Below, in pieces: positions 58,985 to 64,000 of a stretch of DNA of 64,000 nt. The notes under the pieces were generated by a model. It searched no databases. It saw only the letters and a program-made list of their open reading frames with translations, and had not been told where the DNA came from. The stretch is from UMGS755 sp045595795 (GTDB lineage: Bacteria; Bacillota; Clostridia; UBA1381; UBA9506): positions 42,192-106,191 of the forward strand of contig JAZOBC010000022.1 of assembly GCA_045595795.1 (NCBI GenBank). The letters run 5' to 3'. Position 1 is the first letter of the stretch. Every line of letters begins with the position of its first letter. The translations under genes and the position numbers were made by a program.

Positions 58985-59726
58985 GTGACTGTTCCTTTCT
59001 CACCCGCTTGCCTTTTAATAAAACGGTGAATCCGAATTTGGGCAGAGCCAGCATTCTGAAAAAACGCGAGGGTTGTTTTTTTAGTCGATAAAACCACTCA
59101 AGCCCGGCTTTTTGATATGCTTCCGGTGCGCGCTCTACCGTACCTGCCCAAACATCTAAGCTGCCGCCAACACCTAAAATTAGCTTTGCACCCAGTTCAT
59201 TTTTATGGGCGGCAATCCATTTTTCCTGCTTGGGTGCACCCAGGCAAACAAACAAAATATCCGGTGATTTTGCGCGGATATCGTCAATAATCATTTTCTC
59301 CTTGGCTTCATCAAAATATCCGTCAGAGCAGCCTACTACAGACAGGTTGGGATATTTTTCCGTCAGTTTTTCTATGGCAAGCTCTGCCACACCCGGCTTG
59401 CCACCAAAGAAGTAAAGGCTATGCTTTCCATCCGAAGCCTGCTCAATGAGCTTGCTTGCCAAGTCAAAGCCTGCCACACGTTCCGGCAAGGGGGCTTTTA
59501 AAATTTTAGAAGCATACACCACGCCAATGCCGTCGGCAACAATTAAATCACCGCTGTTTAAAATGCGGCAAAAATCCGCATCCTGATAAGCGGCCATGAT
59601 AATTTCTGAATTTGGGGTGAAAACAGCGTGAGGGTCATTATCTTGTAACATGGTATGACAGCGGTTGACAGCCTCATTCATGTCCACATGGTCAACCAAA
59701 ACGCCTAAAATGTCTATTTTTTTCAA
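58977..59726 (-). CDS. tagA: WecG/TagA/CpsF family glycosyltransferase
   Basis: 249 aa. Family landmarks: TPNSEIIMAAYQD (about 38-50, catalytic Asn region), ADGIGVVYASKI (about 65-76), FFGGKPGVAELA, and LGAPKQEKWIA (about 162-172). The C-terminal KKQPSRFFRML segment associates with the membrane. The family adds an N-acetylmannosamine or related residue to lipid-linked GlcNAc, starting teichoic acid or other secondary wall polymers. Such polymers could be the anchor for the SLH proteins here. First gene of the era-recO operon. Confidence 0.88.
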   Translation of the reverse strand: MKKIDILGVLVDHVDMNEAVNRCHTMLQDNDPHAVFTPNSEIIMAAYQDADFCRILNSGDLIVADGIGVVYASKILKAPLPERVAGFDLASKLIEQASDGKHSLYFFGGKPGVAELAIEKLTEKYPNLSVVGCSDGYFDEAKEKMIIDDIRAKSPDILFVCLGAPKQEKWIAAHKNELGAKLILGVGGSLDVWAGTVERAPEAYQKAGLEWFYRLKKQPSRFFRMLALPKFGFTVLLKGKRVRKEQSHE

Positions 59727-59771
59727 AGGAAGAACCTCCTATGACTATTTTTCCATAAAACTTCATTTAAT

Positions 59772-59800
59772 AATATACCACAAGTGATACAAAAATTCAA
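59772..59800 (-). promoter_or_regulatory. Promoter of the tagA-era-yqzL-recO-radical SAM operon
   Basis: Minus-strand TTGAAT (59800-59795), 17-bp spacer, TATATT (59777-59772), with TG in the extended position. Confidence 0.75.
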
Positions 59801-59852
59801 TAGAAAAGCTTTATTTTTAGAGGAATAACCCTCTGTCTTTGCGTTGTTTCGG

Positions 59853-59881
59853 TTGACAATTTTATAAAAATACGATATACT
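59853..59881 (+). promoter_or_regulatory. Promoter of acn-icd-rex
   Basis: TTGACA (59853-59858), 17-bp spacer, TATACT (59876-59881). No Rex-type TTGTGA palindrome is visible around it. Confidence 0.87.
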
Positions 59882-59929
59882 ATTTCTGTTAGAGATTTTT
59901 AGGTTCAGATTCACATAGGAGGGTATCAA

Positions 59930-61858
59930 ATGGCTTATACATTGGCGCAAAAAATTATTAAAGATCACTTAGTTAGTGGAGAAATGAAAGCGGGCAGCGA
60001 AATTTCCATCCGCATCGACCAAACCTTAACGCAGGACTCAACCGGTACCATGGCATATCTGCAGTTTGAGGCGATGGGCATCGACCGGGTTAAAACAAAA
60101 CGCTCCGTTGCATATATTGACCACAACACCATTCAGTCCGGCTTTGAAAATGCTGATGACCATAAATATATTCAAACTGTTACCAATAAGCACGGCATCT
60201 ACTTTTCACGTCCCGGTAACGGCATTTGTCACCAAGTGCAGCTGGAGCGCTTCGGCATTCCCGGAATGACCCTTTTGGGTTCTGACAGCCACACCCCCAC
60301 AGGCGGCGGTCTTGGCATGTTAGCTATTGGTGCCGGTGGACTTGATGTTGCTGTGGCAATGGGTGGCGGTGCTTATTACATCACCATGCCCAAAATTTTA
60401 AATGTAAAGCTTATCGGTAAGCTGCGTCCCTGGGTGACAGCAAAAGACGTCATTCTGACCGTGCTGAGAACCCTGTCTGTTAAGGGCGGCGTCGGCAAAA
60501 TTTTAGAATATACCGGTGAGGGCGTTAAAACCTTATCTGTTCCCGAACGTGCCACCATCACCAACATGGGTGCCGAGTTGGGTGCTACCACTTCTATTTT
60601 TCCCAGTGATGAAGCGACCCATGCCTTCTTAAAGGCACAGGGCAGAGAAGCGGATTTTGTGGCACTCTCAGCTGACCCCGATTGCATATATGATGAAGAA
60701 ATTACAGTTGACTTATCTGAAATTGAGCCCCTGGCAGCAATGCCTCACAGTCCTGACAATGTGTTAGAGGTTTCTAAAATCGGCAAAATTAAGGTAGACC
60801 AGGTTGCTATTGGCAGCTGCACAAACTCTTCTTATAGTGATATGATGAAGGTAGCAGCCATCTTAAAGGGTAAAACCGTTCACCCCGATGTCAGCCTTGT
60901 CATTGCGCCCGGTTCTAAGCAGGTGCTGACCATGCTGGCACAAAATGGTGCTTTGGCCGATATGGTTGCAGCCGGTGCCAGAATATTGGAATCAGCTTGC
61001 GGTCCTTGCATTGGTATGGGTCAGTCTCCTAAGACAGATGCCGTTTCCTTAAGAACCTTTAACCGTAACTTTGAAGGCAGAAGCGGTACCGTTTCTGCTC
61101 AGGTATATCTGGTAAGTCCCGAGGTTGCAGCAACCAGTGCCATCACCGGCGTATTAACCGATCCCAGAGAGCTGGGTGAGGCGCCTGTTGTGGAAATGCC
61201 TGCAGAATTTTTGGCAAAAGATAACATGGTGGTTGCTCCTGCTGAAGATGGCAGTCAGGTTGAGGTTGTGAGAGGTCCTAACATTAAGCCTTTCCCCTTA
61301 AACAGCAAAATGCCCGAAACCATCAGCGGTAAATCCTTAATTAAGGTAGAAGATAACATCACCACAGACCACATCATGCCTTCTAACGCAAAACTGCTGC
61401 CCTTCCGTTCTAACATCCCTCATTTGGCAGAGTTCTGCTTAACACCTTGCGATCCGGAATTCCCCAAGCGTGCTAAGGAAAACGGTGGCGGCTTTATCAT
61501 TGGCGGTGTGAACTATGGTCAGGGTTCTTCCCGTGAGCATGCAGCACTTGCGCCCCTGTATTTAGGCATTAAGGGCGTGTTGGCTAAATCCTTTGCAAGA
61601 ATTCACATGGCAAACCTGATTAACTCAGGCATTCTGCCCCTGGTATTCAAAAATGAAGCTGATTATGACACCATTGATATGCTGGACGAACTGACCATTG
61701 AAAACGCGCCGGCACAGATTGCAGCCGGGGAAGAAATTATTGTTAAGAACTTGACAAAGGGTATTAGTTATGTTACAATCTTAGTTGCGTCTGACCGCCA
61801 GAAAGAAATGCTTTACAGCGGTGGTTTGATTAACTTTATTAAGATGCAGAATCAGTAA
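59930..61858 (+). CDS. Aconitate hydratase, short (about 640 aa) type
   Basis: 642 aa. The N-terminal three-domain core has DSHTPTGGGLGMLAIGAGG and MGGGAYYI. The [4Fe-4S] Cys ligands lie in IGSCTNSSYSD (about 294-304) and ACGPCIGMGQ (about 358-367). The swivel domain at about 480-620 has DHIMPSNAK and YGQGSSREHAA. It isomerises citrate to isocitrate. The length is that of the bacterial short form, not the 900-residue AcnA. It leads a transcript with icd, giving the citrate-to-2-oxoglutarate path used for glutamate in anaerobes; citrate synthase is not nearby. Confidence 0.9.
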   Translation: MAYTLAQKIIKDHLVSGEMKAGSEISIRIDQTLTQDSTGTMAYLQFEAMGIDRVKTKRSVAYIDHNTIQSGFENADDHKYIQTVTNKHGIYFSRPGNGICHQVQLERFGIPGMTLLGSDSHTPTGGGLGMLAIGAGGLDVAVAMGGGAYYITMPKILNVKLIGKLRPWVTAKDVILTVLRTLSVKGGVGKILEYTGEGVKTLSVPERATITNMGAELGATTSIFPSDEATHAFLKAQGREADFVALSADPDCIYDEEITVDLSEIEPLAAMPHSPDNVLEVSKIGKIKVDQVAIGSCTNSSYSDMMKVAAILKGKTVHPDVSLVIAPGSKQVLTMLAQNGALADMVAAGARILESACGPCIGMGQSPKTDAVSLRTFNRNFEGRSGTVSAQVYLVSPEVAATSAITGVLTDPRELGEAPVVEMPAEFLAKDNMVVAPAEDGSQVEVVRGPNIKPFPLNSKMPETISGKSLIKVEDNITTDHIMPSNAKLLPFRSNIPHLAEFCLTPCDPEFPKRAKENGGGFIIGGVNYGQGSSREHAALAPLYLGIKGVLAKSFARIHMANLINSGILPLVFKNEADYDTIDMLDELTIENAPAQIAAGEEIIVKNLTKGISYVTILVASDRQKEMLYSGGLINFIKMQNQ

Positions 61859-61887
61859 GACGTGTTCATTTTTAGGAGCGTGAAACT

Positions 61888-63048
61888 ATGTCAGAAATCA
61901 TGAGCGCAGCAGCAGAAAAGTTTGCAGCGATTATTGAAAAACAACTTGCCCGTGTGGAGCGCATGAAGGCAGATAAAGAGTTTATTGATTATTCAAAGTT
62001 AGACACGATTATCATTGGTGTTTGCGGCGGCGACGGTATTGGTCCTGCCATCACAAAGGCAGCACATAAAATTTTGGAAAATCTTTTGGCTGACGAAGTG
62101 AAAAAAGGCAAGGTCGAGTTTAAGGTGATTGATGGTTTAACCATCGAAAACCGTGTTGCAGCCGGCAAAGCCATTCCCGATGATGTGCTGGATGAGCTCA
62201 AGGCTTGCCACGTTATCTTGAAAGGCCCCACCACAACACCGCGTGCCGGCGATCCCTGGCCCAACATTGAAAGCGCCAACGTTGCGATGCGTAAGGAACT
62301 GGATTTGTTTGCTAACGTTCGTCCGGTTAAGGTGCCGGAGCAGGACATTGACTGGGCCTTCTTCCGTGAAAACACAGAAGGCGGTTATGCGCTGGGAAGT
62401 GAGGGCATTCATGTCAATGACGACTTGGCCATTGACTTTACCGTTACCACCACAGAGGGTAGCGAAAGAATTGCCCGTGCCGCTTTTGACTATGCGAAGA
62501 AAAACGGCAAAACCCGCGTAACAGCTGTTACAAAAGCCAATGTCATCAAAACCACCGATGGTAAGTTCTTAAACATTTGCAAACGGATTGCTGAAGAATA
62601 TCCCAGTATTGAATTAGATGACTGGTATATTGATATTATGACTGCAAAATTGGTAGACGAAAAGAGAAGAACCCAGTTCCAGGTTTTGGTTCTGCCGAAC
62701 TTATACGGCGACATTTTAACCGATGAAGCAGCTGAGTTCCAGGGCGGTGTCGGCACAGCCGGCAGTGCAAATCTGGGTAAGCGTTATGCCATGTTTGAAG
62801 CAATTCACGGTTCTGCACCCCGTATGGTCACAGAGGGTCGTGACAAATATGCTGACCCCTGCAGTATCATCCGTGCGTCTGTGATGCTGCTCAATCATAT
62901 TGGTTATAATGAGCTGGCTGACAAGCTTGAAAAAGCATTGGATATTTGCATGTATCAGGAAAAGAAGCTGGTGATTACCGGTCGTGATACAGGCGCTACC
63001 GGCGAGGAATTTGCCGATTACGTGATGGAGACAGTTGCATCCTTATAA
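61888..63048 (+). CDS. icd: Isocitrate dehydrogenase (isocitrate/isopropylmalate dehydrogenase family)
   Basis: 386 aa. GVCGGDGIGPAITKAA (about 45-60) opens the nucleotide and substrate fold. Substrate Ser and Arg residues are in PWPNIESANVAMRKELDLFANVRP (parts WPNIESANV and MRKELDLFANVRP). FRENTEGGYALG and the Asp metal ligands in YGDILTDEAAEFQGG follow, then AIHGSAPRM near the cofactor pocket. It oxidises isocitrate to 2-oxoglutarate. Cofactor choice (NAD or NADP) is uncertain. Adjacent to acn, which favours isocitrate over isopropylmalate as substrate. Confidence 0.88.
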   Translation: MSEIMSAAAEKFAAIIEKQLARVERMKADKEFIDYSKLDTIIIGVCGGDGIGPAITKAAHKILENLLADEVKKGKVEFKVIDGLTIENRVAAGKAIPDDVLDELKACHVILKGPTTTPRAGDPWPNIESANVAMRKELDLFANVRPVKVPEQDIDWAFFRENTEGGYALGSEGIHVNDDLAIDFTVTTTEGSERIARAAFDYAKKNGKTRVTAVTKANVIKTTDGKFLNICKRIAEEYPSIELDDWYIDIMTAKLVDEKRRTQFQVLVLPNLYGDILTDEAAEFQGGVGTAGSANLGKRYAMFEAIHGSAPRMVTEGRDKYADPCSIIRASVMLLNHIGYNELADKLEKALDICMYQEKKLVITGRDTGATGEEFADYVMETVASL

Positions 63049-63077
63049 ACTTTCTCCTGATAGAAGGAAGAACGTGC

Positions 63078-63722
63078 ATGAGTGAAAAAAGAGAAGTCCC
63101 CTTGGTGGTCGTGAAGCGTCTGCCACGATACTATCGTTATTTAGGTGAACTCTTAAGGCAAGGAATCACACGGATTTCATCCGGTGAGTTGAGCAAAAAA
63201 ATGGGCGTAACGGCTTCGCAAATTCGTCAGGATTTTAATTGTTTTGGCGGGTTTGGTCAGCAGGGTTACGGATATCCCGTTGAAAAACTGCACCGTGAAA
63301 TTGCGAACATTTTAGGTCTTTCTCACGGTTATAAAACCATTATCATTGGTGCCGGTTATTTGGGGCATGCTTTAGCAAATCATTCAAATTTCGCTAAGCG
63401 CGGCTTCGAGTTGGTAGGCATCTTTGACATAAAGACCGAGCTTGCAGGTGATGTCATTAACGGTATTACTGTTCGCACTATGGAGGAACTGGAATCGTTT
63501 TGCACCAATAACCAAGTGGATATTGCCATTTTAGCCCTGCCGAAATCAGCCATTGAAATGGTTGTGCCGCAGCTGGTGGAGTTGGGCATTAAGGGATTAT
63601 GGAATTTTTCATATACCGACATTGAAGTGCCTGATGATGTGGCAGTAGAAAACGTACATTTAAGTGACGGCTTGATGACACTGTCATATAAGCTGACTGA
63701 AAAACATAAAAAAGGGGACTGA
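63078..63722 (+). CDS. rex: Redox-sensing transcriptional repressor Rex
   Basis: 214 aa. The winged helix has SSGELSKKMGVTASQIRQDF (about 35-54) followed by NCFGGFGQQGYGY. The NAD(H)-binding Rossmann domain starts at IIIGAGYLGHAL (about 92-103), and the swapped C-terminal helix ends the protein. Rex binds DNA when NADH/NAD+ is low and releases it when NADH rises, typically controlling fermentation and hydrogenase genes. It follows icd by 29 nt. A GGGGAC/GTCCCC hairpin straddles its stop codon, 8 nt before the tRNA. Confidence 0.95.
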   Translation: MSEKREVPLVVVKRLPRYYRYLGELLRQGITRISSGELSKKMGVTASQIRQDFNCFGGFGQQGYGYPVEKLHREIANILGLSHGYKTIIIGAGYLGHALANHSNFAKRGFELVGIFDIKTELAGDVINGITVRTMEELESFCTNNQVDIAILALPKSAIEMVVPQLVELGIKGLWNFSYTDIEVPDDVAVENVHLSDGLMTLSYKLTEKHKKGD

Positions 63723-63737
63723 TTGTCCCCTATATAT

Positions 63738-63812
63738 GCGCCTGTAGCTCAGTGGATAGAGCATCGGCCTCCGGAGCCGGGAGCGTAGGTTCGACTCCTA
63801 TCAGGCGTGCCA
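63738..63812 (+). tRNA. tRNA-Arg (CCG anticodon)
   Basis: Acceptor stem GCGCCTG/CAGGCGT (first pair G-U), D-arm with AGCTCAGTGGATAGAGC, anticodon loop CTCCGGA (CCG, reading CGG), TTCGACT T-loop, discriminator G and encoded CCA. It lies 15 nt after rex and is probably cut from the rex transcript. Confidence 0.93.
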
Positions 63813-63847
63813 AAAAAGAGTACTGAAATTTTCAGTACTCTTTTTTC
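63813..63847 (+). terminator. Terminator after tRNA-Arg
   Basis: Stem AAAAAAGAGTACTGAAA/TTTCAGTACTCTTTTTT, almost loopless, with a six-T run. It begins one base after CCA. Confidence 0.9.
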
Positions 63848-63848
63848 A

Positions 63849-63933
63849 ATGAAGCGTTCCTTTCAGGAACATTAAGTTGCTAACGCTAATGAAGTTGCAT
63901 TTGGCAATGAAGTGTGCCTACGGCGCGTTAAGG
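63849..63933. repeat. Array of short hairpin units separated by ATGAAG-like spacers
   Basis: ATGAAG or ATTAAG/GTTAAG boxes at 63849, 63871, 63889, 63907 and 63927 (spacing 18-22 nt) are separated by small inverted repeats such as GTTCCT-TTC-AGGAAC and TTGC-ATTT-GGCA. There is no open frame across it. It is not a CRISPR because the units differ and the boxes are only 6 nt. Confidence 0.6.
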
Positions 63934-63959
63934 AAAGCTTTACATTTGAAAAGCTTGTA

Positions 63960-63988
63960 TTTACATATGCTTTCATTTATGGTATAGT
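63960..63988 (+). promoter_or_regulatory. Promoter for a gene beyond the window end
   Basis: TTTACA (63960-63965), 17-bp spacer, TATAGT (63983-63988) with TG in the extended position. The gene itself is outside the window. Confidence 0.65.
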
Positions 63989-64000
63989 AAATAAGGATTG

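Noticed and set aside
63738..63812. tRNA-Arg as a pseudogene because of the G-U first acceptor pair
   Set aside because: All other pairs, loops and the encoded CCA are intact, and a single G-U pair is tolerated in tRNAs.
63849..63933. CRISPR array after tRNA-Arg
   Set aside because: The conserved boxes are only about 6 nt, intervening sequences are 12-16 nt and self-complementary, and there are no cas genes.

Overview
The window looks like chromosomal core genome of an anaerobic, endospore-forming Gram-positive bacterium of class Clostridia (Bacillota). The evidence is a Gram-positive-type PolC, a perfect CIRCE operator ahead of hrcA-grpE-dnaK-dnaJ, the spoIVFA/spoIVFB pair and a SpoVB-like flippase, YqzL between era and recO, HydF for [FeFe]-hydrogenase maturation, a Rex redox repressor, and several exported proteins with S-layer homology (SLH) repeats. 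The family or genus cannot be fixed from the sequence alone. No phage, plasmid, transposase or CRISPR locus was seen.

Layout. Positions 1-2.3 kb hold the 3' end of a protein O-mannosyltransferase-like gene, rlmB and a ROK glucokinase. Positions 2.4-6.2 kb hold an exported-protein cluster: one membrane-anchored unknown and two SLH proteins with unrecognised N-terminal regions. A stand-alone sugar-ABC ATPase follows, then an operon pyrK-pyrD-pgi-thrC-prmA driven by a good promoter and closed by a terminator shared with a tRNA-Val on the other strand. Positions 13.5-14.9 kb carry a secreted protein with a consensus promoter and a 54-codon peptide gene. Then come hydF with a PLP decarboxylase (minus), spoVB (plus), spoIVFA-spoIVFB (minus) and gltX (minus), followed by secA, prfB and an SLH-glucosaminidase (plus). 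A long minus-strand block (27.8-37.9 kb) holds an NAGPA-type protein, galU, a TtcA-like gene, xseA, nusB, radA, a VanW-family protein, tspO and a LysM protein whose promoter carries two LexA-type boxes. Positions 38-54 kb (plus) hold ispG-polC-comEC-holA, the heat-shock operon, a lipoate ligase and an M18 aminopeptidase. Positions 54.1-59.7 kb (minus) hold an XRE regulator and the operon tagA/wecG-era-yqzL-recO-radical SAM pair. The end (plus) is aconitase-isocitrate dehydrogenase-rex-tRNA-Arg.

How the genes fit together. The metabolic genes suit a fermentative anaerobe making glutamate through an acn-icd branch, with Rex likely reading NADH/NAD+ and HydF supporting hydrogen production. PMT, SLH proteins, TagA/WecG, GalU, VanW and the SpoVB-like flippase point to an elaborate, possibly glycosylated cell wall. 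Regulation readable from the DNA includes sigma-A promoters with 17-bp spacers in front of most transcription units, SigE-like promoters ahead of both sporulation units, CIRCE, SOS boxes, and a candidate autoregulatory operator for the XRE gene.

The best items for follow-up are the SOS-controlled YneA-like gene, the small peptide gene at 14667-14831, the palindrome shared between an operon terminator and the XRE promoter, and an array of hairpin repeats after tRNA-Arg. I did not find a clear-cut new multi-gene system; most of the window is well-understood core genome.
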